Shown: positions 10,961-22,106, counted from the stretch's first letter. The stretch: 64,000 nucleotides of DNA from Phialophora verrucosa (GCA_002099365.1 MSED01000001.1:1798001-1862000), one strand, 5' to 3'. The notes: generated from the letters alone by a model not told the origin. Translations and numbers: made by a program.

Positions 10961-12640
10961 CTAAGGAGGTGAAGGAATCTCGACGGAGGATTCCGTATGC
11001 TGCCGGTCCTCGAGTGGTGTGGCAGGGACATCCGCCGCAAATACATCATTCCAGTACTCCAGAGTACGCTGGCAGATGCCTGTTTTGGCCCTCCAAGTAC
11101 CAAATTGATGCTCATAGTCACAAGCCGTGGCTTTGATTTCCTCCCAGAACCGTCGCTCGATGTCAAACCCGAACAATTCAACAGCGCGAGCCGGATCCAT
11201 CCAACAGCGGACGTTCGTACCGTTCGTGTCTCGGGTTGGCTCTCCTACAATTTGGTCCGAGAAATCCCTCATTTTGTGGTCGAAAATTGTTGAGGGATCG
11301 AACTTGGGGAAGTTGGCATGGATGAAGAAAGGTTTGACGTCGGTCGGTTGAATGTCGAAGTGATTCTCCTTGCCAGTGTCGGCGTCCTTGTTGCGATCAT
11401 GAGGGGGACCGTAGGCTTTGGTGAATGCATAATCAGCGACAGGGTCGTGCTGAGCCATAGCCGTACCAAGATAATGGCCATTTGTGTCATGGCGGCCGAG
11501 AGCCATGACTCTTTCATGGACCGCGTAATAGGGTTCTTTCAGGGCGGTCGCCGCCCACGCAAATGTCTCCTTGTCACCTTCGCCCGGAGCGCCTTGGGAG
11601 AGCAGAGGGTAGTAGTACGACGGTCCGTAATAGTTGTAATAGGCGGCGAGCATAAGTGACGTGTGGTGCTTGGACTTGGAGTACATGAGCTCGCCTGACT
11701 CGACAGAAGCTCGTTCATTCAGAGGCGGTATCGAGTCGATTTTTGCAATTTCGAAATAGTATGGAGACTCCGATGGGTACCAGAAATCGGGCCAGACAAT
11801 TAGACCGTTACTCTTGAAGGGCTCTTCATCGAACAGAGGCAGAGGATTATGTATAGGAAAGGCATCGGAATCGAGGAGGAGGACTTCTTCGAAGGAAGAG
11901 AAGAGGATAGCCATGATCTTGAATTGGAAGCGGTTGATAGCTACGCCCGTGCTCGCGGCATGGAATATGTCGGAGAAGAGGAGACATTTAGCGCTGAGCG
12001 AAGGTAAGACAACGCTGCAGATTTGGTCGTCCCATTCAGATTCGTCGGCCACAAACACTTCAACGGGCAAATCGGACCCGGTTCTTCGCAGCATCCGCAC
12101 CGAAATGACCAGGACAGGCAATTGGTTGAACCCGCCGGTCAAGACGATACCTCGGGCACCAGACTCATATGGCACTGAAGCAACGCCTTTCATGTCACTG
12201 ACAAAGTTGGAGTGCGCCTCGCGCATCCGCTTGATGTCAGCAGTGTCCATATACAGTACATCAGGTCTCGGTCGGTTTTGGGTAGGATCGAAACCAATGT
12301 CCAACTTTTGAGGCACCACAGGATCGGGAGGATTTCTGCAGTTCGGGTCATTGTTCAGAATAATCTGGTATAAACTCCGCCAGAATTTAGCCTGGCTCTC
12401 GATCAGAGGGTTGGTGGCCTTCATCGGGGGGTTTGCTTCGGTGAGCGGTGGAGGCACAGGCACAGCCTCAGGCTCGGCGACGGCCCCTGGGTTGGGTATC
12501 GAGGGAGGTTCGGGTCGAGCAGGGCCATAGTGAATGCGAGTCTGAATGAAGAGCAGGATGAGGAAGAAGGCAAGGAGAGATGTGATCAGGCTCGACTTTC
12601 TACGCCATGGCCCGCCCATCTTCCGGGGGCGCAGAATCAT
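10961..12640 (-). CDS. Golgi alpha-1,3-mannosyltransferase, MNN1/GT71 type
   Basis: Intronless gene for a 559-residue type II membrane protein. A short basic cytosolic tail (residues 1-17) is followed by one membrane anchor (about 18-35) and a Pro-rich stem (40-75). The luminal catalytic domain follows. The metal/sugar-nucleotide DxD motif is Asp257-Ser258-Asp259 in EVLLLDSDAFPI, preceded by the VEVFVADESEWDD strand. Family members add mannose from GDP-mannose to N- or O-linked mannan in the Golgi. The size is normal for the family. Exact linkage (alpha-1,3 or alpha-1,2) cannot be told from the sequence. A second ATG 21 bp downstream is an alternative start. Confidence 0.88.
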   Translation of the reverse strand: MILRPRKMGGPWRRKSSLITSLLAFFLILLFIQTRIHYGPARPEPPSIPNPGAVAEPEAVPVPPPLTEANPPMKATNPLIESQAKFWRSLYQIILNNDPNCRNPPDPVVPQKLDIGFDPTQNRPRPDVLYMDTADIKRMREAHSNFVSDMKGVASVPYESGARGIVLTGGFNQLPVLVISVRMLRRTGSDLPVEVFVADESEWDDQICSVVLPSLSAKCLLFSDIFHAASTGVAINRFQFKIMAILFSSFEEVLLLDSDAFPIHNPLPLFDEEPFKSNGLIVWPDFWYPSESPYYFEIAKIDSIPPLNERASVESGELMYSKSKHHTSLMLAAYYNYYGPSYYYPLLSQGAPGEGDKETFAWAATALKEPYYAVHERVMALGRHDTNGHYLGTAMAQHDPVADYAFTKAYGPPHDRNKDADTGKENHFDIQPTDVKPFFIHANFPKFDPSTIFDHKMRDFSDQIVGEPTRDTNGTNVRCWMDPARAVELFGFDIERRFWEEIKATACDYEHQFGTWRAKTGICQRTLEYWNDVFAADVPATPLEDRQHTESSVEIPSPP

Positions 12641-13874
12641 GGCAGTCTGTGGTCAAGTGGGTTCCATGTTGCGGAAAGCCAAAGCCGAAAGGAATGAATG
12701 GCCGGTGGTCGTCTCGAACAAAGAGTGGCCGCTCACACAAAGAATCCTGGAAAGTGAGATGTGAGTACGAGATATACTTGGAGTCTTGAGCCGGAGGTGA
12801 GAGAGATTGAGCAGCGGCGTCACTGGTGGAAAAGACGGCAGGAAGTCAGGGATGTCTAGTAGCTGCAAACCTTTGATTGGCAGTGCTTCAGATTTCCATG
12901 TTATGGAGAGCCCGTGCCAGTAACCGGACAGGCCAAAGCCGGATTGTAGGCAGGCACATGCATCAAAGACGCCTAAAGACCTCCGTTAGATTGTGTGTGG
13001 GAGATCTACGAGTACTGATATACATAGTGCACAGGAGACATGTGAAAGTCGCCCACATACCAGAGTCGGCGGACGCAGTGAAACAGAAGCTTGTCTTGCT
13101 GCTTTTCCTTATATAATTGTAACCCCACGAGGTGACTAAGGGGCCAGAGTAAGCCATCGCACCGTGTTACGGTATCGAAAAGCGCCTCTTTGACTGGTTC
13201 GTTTAGCAGAGTTCTCACCCGGGGCAGCGGAAAGGTGTCATCATTTTACTCCGAGCAGTAATAGGGGGCCCATCGCGCCCAGACGAATTGGGTTCTCGTT
13301 CGGCTCTAGGCGCCTTTGGGGCTGCACGCCGACAACCTAGGCGTTTGCTCTGGGTTGCCACCGGCCAATTTGAATTCGAGCACCAAGGCCAAGGTGTTTC
13401 AAGCAGCCGGCAAAAGAAGTCGACGCGGAAGCAGACCGCGACCGCGGCTGTGCTCAGTACTGCGTCCTTGCAGGTAATATGTATACTCGTACTCCGTACA
13501 GCCTGGACTCGATCAATGCAGCCCTTTAGTCTTGACATTCGACTCTCCGACACCATCTTCCTGCACAGTTTCCCAATATTAGAATCTGACGCCGCCGCAC
13601 CCGTCGCCCAGACAGATTCTGTTCGTGACCCCTAATCCACGGTCCAGTAAGCGGCAAAAGTCCCAGAGAAATTCTGTGACGCGTCGATGATTCCGGTTGG
13701 CGAGCTTGATTAAAACTGCTTCAATTCCGTCCCGAGGTGGTGGGCACCACATTCTGTATTTCACTTGATCAAAGCCGACAAGGCTCTTTCTGCTCCCAGA
13801 CATCGAGAAGATAATACTCACTATGATTGCTTTGTCGACAACATCACCGTAAATTGAGTCGAAATCACCTGCTC
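12641..13874. promoter_or_regulatory. Divergent intergenic region, no gene seen
   Basis: 1.2 kb between the diverging mannosyltransferase and regulator-like genes. No coding or RNA gene was recognised. It presumably contains both promoters. Confidence 0.45.
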
Positions 13875-15412
13875 ATGATGCAAGCTCCAGTCTTGACGGT
13901 TTCAATCACAACCCCGCAGTCATGGGCGCAGCAAAATGCCATCAAGCGGCGTCGCGTACACCGCTCGCCTCGTCGCAACATTGTCCAACTCAAGCACCTG
14001 GACCCCAAGGCCAGAAAAGCGAAGGAAGACCTGCTCCAAAAGGCTATCGAGGGTCAACTGCAGATCAAGAAGTCGCCAACAAATGGTCTTCTGCTTGATC
14101 CTTTTCAGACGTTCCCCATTCCAAGTGCCGGCTGCGTGAGCCAGATGGCCCAATTCTGTGAGTCTTGAACCCCGTGTATGTCAATGTCCTTTCTGATTGT
14201 CTAGATGTCCAAGTCTGGGCTCCTCAGCATGGCACGGCGTTCGCGTTCGAAGGGCACACCAACCCGTACCTGAGCCTTCTTTGGCCTCATGCGCTGAAAT
14301 CCGCCATCTACTTTGAAGCACTCGTTGCTCTCTGTCGAGCAACATACCTCGCCACGTCCGGCCAATCCGCCCGTGGAGACAGACATTTTGTGTGGCACAA
14401 GGGAAATGTCATGACCAGACTGCGCGCTCGCCTGGAGGATCCGCAGCAGTGCTCCGACGATACGACCGTACTGGTCGTGGCAACCTTGGGCACGATTGAC
14501 TATATCCTCGGCGATCACAGTGCCGCTTGCGCTCACGTCTCCGGCATGAGGCAGATGGTGAGGATTCGGGGAGGGTTCAAAACCACGTCGCCTTGGGAGA
14601 GGTTGCTCAAAACGAACGTGGACGCCTACGAGGCGTTATGGTCGTTCCTGTTCGCAGCTGACTCCACCTCCGACAAGCCAGCTCGTTATGACGGTCAAAT
14701 CCTCCAAAAGGCCGAATTTCCCGTCTACATGGCTCATCCGTTCAAGCCTGAAGTCTGCGAGATGCTGGCGAAACTACCCCAGGGGTTCTGTGATATCGGT
14801 TTAACAGGTGTACTTTCTCTGCAAATGATTCGGCTTCTGTCCGACTTCTCTGGCATAAAGGCGAAAATGACGGATTCTCGGCGTACGGGCGGCTTTGACA
14901 CGGTTTCCAGACGGAAGATTCAGACAACCCTCGAAGATTTGCATCGACTGGCCACGCTGCAAACCACTCCGACAGAAAGATTCCTCTCTCATGGCCTGGT
15001 CGCTTATTGTTACCTGCTAAGGATCATATACTTCCAGGACCATCTGACTGGTTTCTACGAGACGGCATTAAAAGCACTTGCCGACATCGCCCTCAACCAA
15101 ACACCGAGCCACAAATCTCCAGACCGGAGATGTTTTCTCTGGAGCAACATGATGATTGGCACCGTCTTGCAACACGGCCAGATTCGTCCTCCTGGCTGGA
15201 CTACTGTACTGCGCCAATTCTTCGACAAATATGGAGAAGCGCGACAATGGAAGAACCTCGAGAAAGAATTGAAATTGTTCTTCTTGGAGGATGATATCCA
15301 GGAGTTCGCCAAGGAGGCATATGACGAAGCTGTGAGGAGGAAAGAGAGGGGAGAATCGGAAGAAAGAGATTCTCGGGTTGCGACTATGGCGATTCGAAAT
15401 GTCATCCTCTGA
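13875..15412 (+). CDS. Fungal-specific transcription-factor-like protein without a zinc cluster
   Basis: Two exons, 13875-14157 and 14205-15412, with a 47 bp intron (GTGAGT...CTAG); the product has 496 residues. The start is the first of two adjacent ATGs. Residues ~10-60 are basic (KRRRVHRSPRR, then LDPKARKAKEDLL) and may be a nuclear-localisation signal. From about residue 95 on the sequence resembles the helical regulatory region found in the C-terminal half of many Zn2Cys6 proteins (ALKSAIYFEALVALCRA, then H..GMRQMVRIRGG and LLRIIYF). No Cys-rich DNA-binding motif is present in exon 1 or just upstream. It may act as a co-regulator, or be a degenerate regulator. The specific role is unknown. 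Confidence 0.78.
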
Positions 15413-16571
15413 AGATCCAGCACCTTTGCATTGGCTTAAAACCCCACCGAGCGCCTTGCGACCCCCTTCCAAAGGTCGTCAACAGCAGGCAACGTCCGGT
15501 CGAATATCTTCTGCTACCGCTAACCTCAGATCTCTCTCAGTGCCCTGCTTAAATCCATGGCTGCACACGGTTGTGGCACTGGTCAACGAATTCGGTGCAA
15601 GCCCAAGACATGAGTTTGGGCCATGAGAGTCGGCAAGACGCGGGGGAGCCAGATAGGCGCGCCGCCAGGCATGAAAACCAACAAGAGGCCTCGCAAAGGG
15701 CGCTTCAATGGCACAGAAGGACCAGCAAACTGGATTGTCCATGAATTGCAAGGCACAAGGCCTGGAGCATGGCCCGCACCAGGAGCGGGACCATGATATA
15801 GCGACCGATTCAAATCCGCAGCTTCGAGACGCCGGGACACGGATCTTGCACTGCGAATGAATGGTCAGCTTTCTGCAAGCGCACAACGAAGCTGCGAGCA
15901 AAGGCCAGAGCCGCTCAGCAGTGGATCACAAGCGAGGCTTAACAAACCATACGAGGCAGCAGTCACCTCCGGATCAAAGGACAAATTGGAAAGAAACAAG
16001 AGGCTAGCAATTGCACTTTAGAGCTTTCTTTCAACTGACCATAACAGATCGACATGTTTAGCAAACACAAAGGGATAACCGTGTGACTGTTTGTCACGCT
16101 GGTTGTTGGCCCGTAGCCAAGCTTTCGTCCATGCTCACTGTGCTCACTGCCAGCATCTTCCACCTCTTACCAGTCCACTTCTACACGTGTTGGATCCCTC
16201 CCCCTCCTCGTTGGGGGCATTCCGATGCCGTACTTCTCCATCAACACCACCGACCCCTCGTTAAGGTTGACAGAGACATACGGCTTTCCTCGTGGTGAAC
16301 CTCAAGATCCGGCCGCAATGCTTGATAGGCCTCGTTTGGAGGAGCTGTGGGGATGGACGTCGAAGGCTCGCTGTGCGAACGTTTCGTACACACGTCTGTT
16401 GCTGAACATGGACGGGTGGTCCACGAATAGAGTTACGATGGTGTTGCGTGGCTGAGTCTACATCGGGAACGGAGATGGAAATTTGAAAGCAGATATGAGG
16501 AAGAACCCGCTGATAGGAATGGAAGCACCAGTACTGAAGATGCCCTATTTACAGTTTGTTCATCTTTTTGG
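15413..16571. other. Intergenic, no gene seen
   Basis: Lies between two convergent 3' ends. Small reading frames on both strands have no recognisable motif. Confidence 0.45.
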
Positions 16572-17474
16572 TTATATGCTTGCTCCATCACCCTCAACCT
16601 CCTCCCATGCATCCAGACAAGCTTTGTTGAACTCGTTGGGAAATTCCAACTTACATACATGGCCGCCCTTTACAGTCCGCCACTTACTACCTTTGATAGC
16701 ATTGTGGAGGTCGTAGGAGACCGACGTTGGGATCAAGAGATCCTGCTCACCAGCGATGACAATGACTTTTGTCTTGAATCCCAGCTGCGAACGCACCAAT
16801 TCTTCCCTAACGTCAAAGGCCTTGGCCGTGTCCAACTGAGCCAAGAAACTCGACAGACCCATCCCTTCCACATCGTCGTCCATCTTATCCAGCTCGTGGT
16901 CCATCTCGTCCAGCATGCCTTGGTTCTCGGGGTTGTTGAAGAACTCGGGCGTCCAGCACAGGAAGGCGACGACACGATTCGCGTCCGCGACAGACGTCGA
17001 AGTCGCAATACGGATGATCAGCTTGCTCAGGCGAACAAGGATCCTGCTGGGAGTCGCGAAGGTACATGCAGGGATCACGCTGGCCAACTCGGCCTCGTTG
17101 CCTTCGGCTACCACGTCCAGCGCGTAGCGTTGCGTGATCATCCCGCCCATGCTCACGCCAAGAACGTGGTAAGGTGCAGGGACAGGCAGCGCCTTCACCA
17201 GACTTCGTACATCCCCAGCCAGCGTTCCTATCGTCCACTGTTCGCCTGGGGTCCTTGCTCGCGACGACAAGCCCACGCCACGATTGTCAAATGTCAGCAC
17301 CGTGTACCCGGCGGCTGTGAATGCGGGCACTTGGTTGAACCAGGTGCCTTGTGTGTCTCCCAGGCCGCTGATAAGAATAATCCACGGTTTGGCAGTTGGT
17401 TTCACAATCGTTGGTTTGTGGATAGTATAGTTGATCTCGATACCCGGAGTGACCTCATGGTAACCAGAAGGCAT
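16572..17474 (-). CDS. Alpha/beta-hydrolase
   Basis: Single exon, 300 residues from the ATG at 17474. The alpha/beta-hydrolase fold is plain: the oxyanion region in ILISGLGDT (about residues 34-41), FDNRGVGLS (62-70), the nucleophile elbow GVSMGG with Ser108, and a C-terminal GGH with the likely catalytic His near residue 275. An acid residue is probably the Asp in the IAGEQDLLIP segment. There is no signal peptide, so it is probably cytosolic. Substrate cannot be assigned; the fold covers esterases, haloperoxidase-like enzymes and C-C hydrolases. Length is typical of the family. Confidence 0.88.
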   Translation of the reverse strand: MPSGYHEVTPGIEINYTIHKPTIVKPTAKPWIILISGLGDTQGTWFNQVPAFTAAGYTVLTFDNRGVGLSSRARTPGEQWTIGTLAGDVRSLVKALPVPAPYHVLGVSMGGMITQRYALDVVAEGNEAELASVIPACTFATPSRILVRLSKLIIRIATSTSVADANRVVAFLCWTPEFFNNPENQGMLDEMDHELDKMDDDVEGMGLSSFLAQLDTAKAFDVREELVRSQLGFKTKVIVIAGEQDLLIPTSVSYDLHNAIKGSKWRTVKGGHVCKLEFPNEFNKACLDAWEEVEGDGASI

Positions 17475-18350
17475 TTCCACAGACTCCCGCAGGGGTTTGT
17501 GGTCTCAACTCGGTGTGTAAGCTAGAGGCGTTGAGAGAACAGAAGGCGAAGCGACCGACAAGAAACAAAACAGGAAGCAGGAAAGAGCAACGCGTGGGTG
17601 ATTTTATGTGCCCATCTACTAGAGATGGACGGTGTATGATAAGACGGTGCTCGACAGGTTAATTCGTGCAATCATTGGACAATGGAGGTGAAGTCGCGCA
17701 CAGGTTGGTCAGGCATTGCTGGGCAAGCCCACCTGAACTCAGGACCGAAGAAGAATTCTTGCACTCCGGTCCCATCCAAGATTTCCGAGATATGGCTGGA
17801 TGCAGATGCCGCTGAGGCGATCTACGCTGGCGACATTCAACGCGCTCCAGCGCATGGAGGAACTAGAATGTCAGCACGTTAATCACAAGGTCAACTGCGA
17901 TCGGTACGGCTCTCGTTCGTGCATATAGGGCACGCCCCATATGGTCAACAAGCCCTCCACTTATGAGCTTTTCGCCCTCCCTGGGTAAGACGTGCTTTTC
18001 CATCTTCAGCCTCATCTTCATCTAATTCCAGCGTCCTCGTCTCGCGAAGTTTCAGTCTCCGGAAGATGTATGTGATACTGCAGTGAGTTAGGTTTTAGGA
18101 AATCAATTATTCTCCTGTTCGAGACATCTAAGATCTCCTGGACCAGAGGGTGCTATCTGTGCTGTCTATGGAGTGGATACGTCTGTCTGGATATTGATGA
18201 ATGCACTCACTTTCTGTTGCGGAATACGTCGTTGCCGGGGAAAACTCGAGACCGCAGAGTCAACGACACGGTCGGTTGTTTGATACAATTGAATGCAGCC
18301 TCACGACGTAATCGCCTGAATGCCGTTCATTGGCATACGGTGGCCCTCCA
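17475..18350. other. Intergenic, no gene seen
   Basis: Between the promoter of the alpha/beta-hydrolase and the 3' end of the carboxylesterase gene, both on the minus strand. No coding signal recognised. Confidence 0.45.
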
Positions 18351-19946
18351 TCACGGGAATGGATCATACTCTGCGATCCCCAAACAGACTCCATCGACCT
18401 CGTTGCCATCGATATGCTGTGCCACTATACCGTCGGCGCCGATGCGGAGGAGATCACCACCGTTTGGCGCGCTGGCGTTCATGGGCATCCATCCCATTTT
18501 CTGCGGACCGTGCAAGGGATCCTCGGCGAAGGCGAGGACGTGGTCCTGCAAGCCCTTGCTGACTGCGGCTTCGAAGTCCGTGGAGGGCGCTACGCCGTCG
18601 AGGCAGTGGTACGTGCCAAAGGCAATGGAGATGTCGCTGGCATGGTACGCCCCGAGCCATTTGTAGTAGTTCAGGTTGGGGAATGTGCCGGCGTATTGGA
18701 GGCGGTAGGTGAGCAGGCCAACGTCGCTGCGGTAGTTGGTCATGTTCAAGCTCGGGCAGACTATACCCTCGATGGTGCCTTTGGTGACGGCCGGCTGCCA
18801 GGGGCCTTCAGTCAGGTTGGCCACCGGCCAGGGGACGAGGGAAGACATCTCGTTGGCCGTCATCGAGAAAATGGCCGGGCGCCGCGCGAACTTGCCTGCC
18901 GCCGCGCGAGCCTTGTAGTCGGAGAAAATGACCTTCTCGTCGATGACCATGTTGAATCTCATCGGCGGGGACGTGCCCGCGTCTGCATACTGGCCGACGA
19001 AGTTGATGATCTGCGCGAACGGCACTTGGCGCATACAGTCGAGCTCGGCCGCACCACCATCGTCCAGGCCCGGGAAGTCGCATCCGAATTGGCTGGCCAC
19101 GAAGGTGAAGTTGGAATACGTCGGGTCCTGGCGATTCACACCAGTGTAGATCAACCCGGACTGGAACCAGAAGCCTTGCGCGATCGGGTCGTCGGGCCAA
19201 GCGTAGGAATGGATGTCGGCGGCAATGGATCCCGCCGACTGACCCCAAAATGTGATTCGGTCTGGGTCACCGCCAAAGGCTGCGATGTGATCGCGCACCC
19301 ATTCGAGAGCAGCACGCTGATCCAGCATGGCCAGGTTCTGCTCGCTGCCCGCCAGGCCGCGCGCCCGCGGGAAACCGAGGATGTCCATCCGGTGGTTGAT
19401 GGTGACGACGATATGCGACTGCGTTCGCTCGACCCACGAGTCCGGGATTTGCCAGGGGATGTCGACGCCGCCGAGAATGAAGCCGCCTCCCGTAATGAAG
19501 AAGAGCACCGGCAACCCCTTGCTAGGGGGTGCTGGCAATTTCGTGGGCGTCCAGATTGCCAGGTACAGGCAATCCTCTGAGGTGGCCTCCCCCACGAGGC
19601 CTGAAGAGTCGTTCTGGTTGCCGTTATAGATCAGATTACCCTTGGACAGCGGCAGGTCAAAGAGCGAAATGACCGACGTCACGAACTGCCCGCACGAGGG
19701 CGGGTACCGGTTGGCATAATGATGCTTCTCCGGAGATGGCGAGAGCTTCTGCGGTGGCATCCAGCGGCGCCCCAGCACAGGCGGTTCCGCGAACGGGATG
19801 GCGCGGTACTGGCGAGTATTGGGATACTTGGGGTCGATCAGTCCCGTGTAGGAGCGCTGAGGAAGCTGCACCGTGAGATTCGCACGTCGTTCGGGGACGG
19901 CGGCGGCGCTCGACAGCGCCAGGAGCGATAGCAGGGCGAGCTTCAT
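18351..19946 (-). CDS. Secreted type-B carboxylesterase
   Basis: Single exon, 531 residues from the ATG at 19946, chosen because the protein then begins with a clear signal peptide (MKLALLSLLALSSAAA, cleavage near residue 16-20). The frame is open 20 codons further upstream. The carboxylesterase/cholinesterase fold shows the RAIPFAEPP motif, the EDCLYL motif, the oxyanion segment GGGFILGG and the nucleophile elbow GQSAGS with Ser at about residue 237. A catalytic His probably lies in the C-terminal YHASDI or YHCLDG segment. Likely an extracellular ester hydrolase. It is divergent from the dialkylglycine decarboxylase gene with a 759 bp shared promoter. Long reading frames on the opposite strand here are shadows. 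Confidence 0.92.
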   Translation of the reverse strand: MKLALLSLLALSSAAAVPERRANLTVQLPQRSYTGLIDPKYPNTRQYRAIPFAEPPVLGRRWMPPQKLSPSPEKHHYANRYPPSCGQFVTSVISLFDLPLSKGNLIYNGNQNDSSGLVGEATSEDCLYLAIWTPTKLPAPPSKGLPVLFFITGGGFILGGVDIPWQIPDSWVERTQSHIVVTINHRMDILGFPRARGLAGSEQNLAMLDQRAALEWVRDHIAAFGGDPDRITFWGQSAGSIAADIHSYAWPDDPIAQGFWFQSGLIYTGVNRQDPTYSNFTFVASQFGCDFPGLDDGGAAELDCMRQVPFAQIINFVGQYADAGTSPPMRFNMVIDEKVIFSDYKARAAAGKFARRPAIFSMTANEMSSLVPWPVANLTEGPWQPAVTKGTIEGIVCPSLNMTNYRSDVGLLTYRLQYAGTFPNLNYYKWLGAYHASDISIAFGTYHCLDGVAPSTDFEAAVSKGLQDHVLAFAEDPLHGPQKMGWMPMNASAPNGGDLLRIGADGIVAQHIDGNEVDGVCLGIAEYDPFP

Positions 19947-20705
19947 AATTACATGCAGGTGGCTTCCAAAGGTTGAAGCTATAGGATAGCCGTTACACCT
20001 CAACATGTAACGAAAGATGCCAGGGTCCCATCTACGGCATCAGTAGGATCTTCGTCTCTTTATCTACACCGACCGGCCGTCTATCGCCCTCTCCGATGGA
20101 CGTTCGGTCGGGTGATTCTTGACCGAACATTGTCTTGGCCATTAAAGTTTCGTCCATATGTACCGAGTAAGTCCGCAAGCGAGGAACAGTTTTCGAGGCT
20201 ATGGGCTCTAGAGATGAAACTGTCTGCTGGGGGAGTGTCCCGATTGAGGATGGAACCCTTCTCAGGACACCTGCCACTGGGCAAAATGAACACCTAGTTA
20301 GTTAGTCGAATACCTTTTCCGCGGGCAAATCAAGTATCTGGATTCATTTAAGATACTGCCCGCCGATGGATAATTTCATTGGACGACCTCCTGTACTCCA
20401 GTACAGCTAGGCGAGGTCTACTGTGTATGCTCAGCTAGATATCGATTTCTTCCAGCCAGTCACCAGCCAACTTCACCGACACTGTGCTCTCCAATCATTG
20501 CAGACTTTGGCAGATACATGACCAATGTGTGGACGGCTTCGCCGCCAGTGGGTCGCTGTACCCAGATCTATATCCTTGGACCCCACTAGTTCTTGACACG
20601 AATGGCCCTGATCTCTGATAAATAGGTACCCTTCCTGAACTTGCCGTCTCTGTACAATCAAGCCGAGCAAAAGTTCCAGGTCTCTGCCACCCTGTGCATT
20701 GTGAG
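19947..20705. promoter_or_regulatory. Divergent promoter region, carboxylesterase / dialkylglycine decarboxylase
   Basis: 759 bp between two diverging starts. It carries a perfect 8-bp inverted repeat (listed separately) and no gene. Confidence 0.55.
20102..20128. promoter_or_regulatory. Inverted repeat GTTCGGTC-N11-GACCGAAC, possible operator
   Basis: Perfect 8-bp arms (20102-20109 and 20121-20128) with an 11-bp spacer. The arms contain CGG and CCG triplets in inverted orientation 15 bp apart, the general layout recognised by Zn2Cys6 dimers. It lies 156 bp upstream of the carboxylesterase start and 578 bp upstream of the decarboxylase start. The regulatory role is inferred. Confidence 0.4.
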
Positions 20706-22106
20706 ATGGCGCCACATGCAGAGGACGACTTTGTTTCCAGCACAGTGTCCGCGAAGCAATCACTTCCCTATGTCTCGCCTCTCTATCGCAATATCGATTT
20801 GCAAGCATACAAAGATGCTGCCACCGAATATCTGGCCTGGATTGGCATTCCATTCCACGAGGGCATCATCACCGGTTCCAAAGGCCTCTACTGCTATACA
20901 GCCGATGGCCGCAAGATCCTGGACTGGACCTCTGGACAGATGTCTTGCCTAATCGGCCACGGGAATCCAGAGATCGTCAGTGTCATTAATGAACACGCGA
21001 TCCACCTCGACCATCTTTTCAGCGGCATGATTTCCCCTCCGGTCATCAGCCTAGCGCAGCGTCTCGCCAGCGTTCTACCCAGACCGCTCTCCAAAACACT
21101 CTTCCTCTCGACCGGAGGAGAGTCGAACGAAGCGGCAATTAAAATGGCAAAGATATATACCGGAAAGTTCGAGATTGTTGGGCTTGGTGGCTCCTGGCAC
21201 GGGTTGACAGCTCAAGCACTGTCTTCGCAATACTTTCACGGCCGTCGAGGGCAAGGCCCCCTAGTGCCTGGAACACATCAGCTACCTTCCCCGAATGCTT
21301 ATCGATCAATCTTCCGGAACCCTGACGGCAGCTACGACTGGGAGACCGAATTGAACTATGGTTGGGAAATGATCGACAGGGCCTCATGTGGCTCTCTCGC
21401 GGCGTGCATTGTCGAATGCATCCAATCTGCTGGCGGAATGCATGTCTTACCACCTGGATATCTGACTGCATTAAAAGGGCATTGCGAGAAGCGAAATATG
21501 TTGCTTATTATCGACGAAGCCCAGACGGGACTGGGCCGCACGGGTGATCTGTTTGCTTTCAATCACGAAGGCGTGGTTCCAGACATCCTTACCCTGAGTA
21601 AGACCCTTGGGAATGGAATTCCACTCAGTGCGGTAGTGACGACTCCGGAGATCGACAGGGTGTGCAGGGAGCGAGATTTCATCTTCGTCACTACCCATGT
21701 GAATGATCCGCTCCCTGCCGCGGTCGGTGATAAAGTTCTAGAAATTGTGCTCCGGGATGACTTGGTGGAAAACTCGCGTGTCATGGGTCTCCATCTCCAG
21801 GAGGGACTGAAGAAGTTACAATCACGCTATGGCTGTGTGGGTGATATTCGCGGCCGAGGGTTAATGGCTGGAATGGAGATTGTGGGTGACCGAATCACTA
21901 AAGCACCGTCACCAGAGCTATCGCAGGCGCTGGCAAACAAGGTGTACGAGCTGGGGCTGTGGGCGAACCTCAGCAGTCAACCTATTTCCGGAGGAGCGTT
22001 TAGAATTGCTCCGCCGCTCACAACGACGCTGGAACAGATTGACGAGGGCTTAGAGATTCTGGAGAAGGCACTTGCCGCGACAGAGGGCTCTCTGCCTCTG
22101 TACTGA
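20706..22106 (+). CDS. 2,2-dialkylglycine decarboxylase-type PLP enzyme (class III aminotransferase fold)
   Basis: Single exon, 466 residues from the first ATG. The protein follows bacterial 2,2-dialkylglycine decarboxylase closely along its whole length, including TSGQMS (Gln78), LDHLFSGM, STGGESNEAA, SWHG (Trp164), IIDEAQTGLGRTG (Asp270, Gln273), the Schiff-base lysine Lys299 in TLSKTLGNG, THVNDPLPAAVG and FRIAPPLT (Arg433). In the known enzyme the Gln and Trp equivalents help position the scissile carboxylate and the Arg binds the substrate carboxylate. The reaction is decarboxylation of a 2,2-dialkylglycine such as 2-aminoisobutyrate, with amino transfer to pyruvate, giving a ketone, CO2 and L-alanine. 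No targeting signal is obvious. An amino-acid permease gene follows on the same strand. Ordinary transamination of another amino acid remains possible. Confidence 0.9.
   Translation: MAPHAEDDFVSSTVSAKQSLPYVSPLYRNIDLQAYKDAATEYLAWIGIPFHEGIITGSKGLYCYTADGRKILDWTSGQMSCLIGHGNPEIVSVINEHAIHLDHLFSGMISPPVISLAQRLASVLPRPLSKTLFLSTGGESNEAAIKMAKIYTGKFEIVGLGGSWHGLTAQALSSQYFHGRRGQGPLVPGTHQLPSPNAYRSIFRNPDGSYDWETELNYGWEMIDRASCGSLAACIVECIQSAGGMHVLPPGYLTALKGHCEKRNMLLIIDEAQTGLGRTGDLFAFNHEGVVPDILTLSKTLGNGIPLSAVVTTPEIDRVCRERDFIFVTTHVNDPLPAAVGDKVLEIVLRDDLVENSRVMGLHLQEGLKKLQSRYGCVGDIRGRGLMAGMEIVGDRITKAPSPELSQALANKVYELGLWANLSSQPISGGAFRIAPPLTTTLEQIDEGLEILEKALAATEGSLPLY

Noticed and set aside
16659..17525. 288-codon plus-strand open frame opposite the alpha/beta-hydrolase
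   Set aside because: Antisense shadow; no family motif, and it covers the hydrolase gene almost exactly.
18330..19580. 416-codon plus-strand open frame opposite the carboxylesterase
   Set aside because: It is the antisense shadow of a well-supported gene, starts inside it, and has a charged low-complexity composition without motifs.
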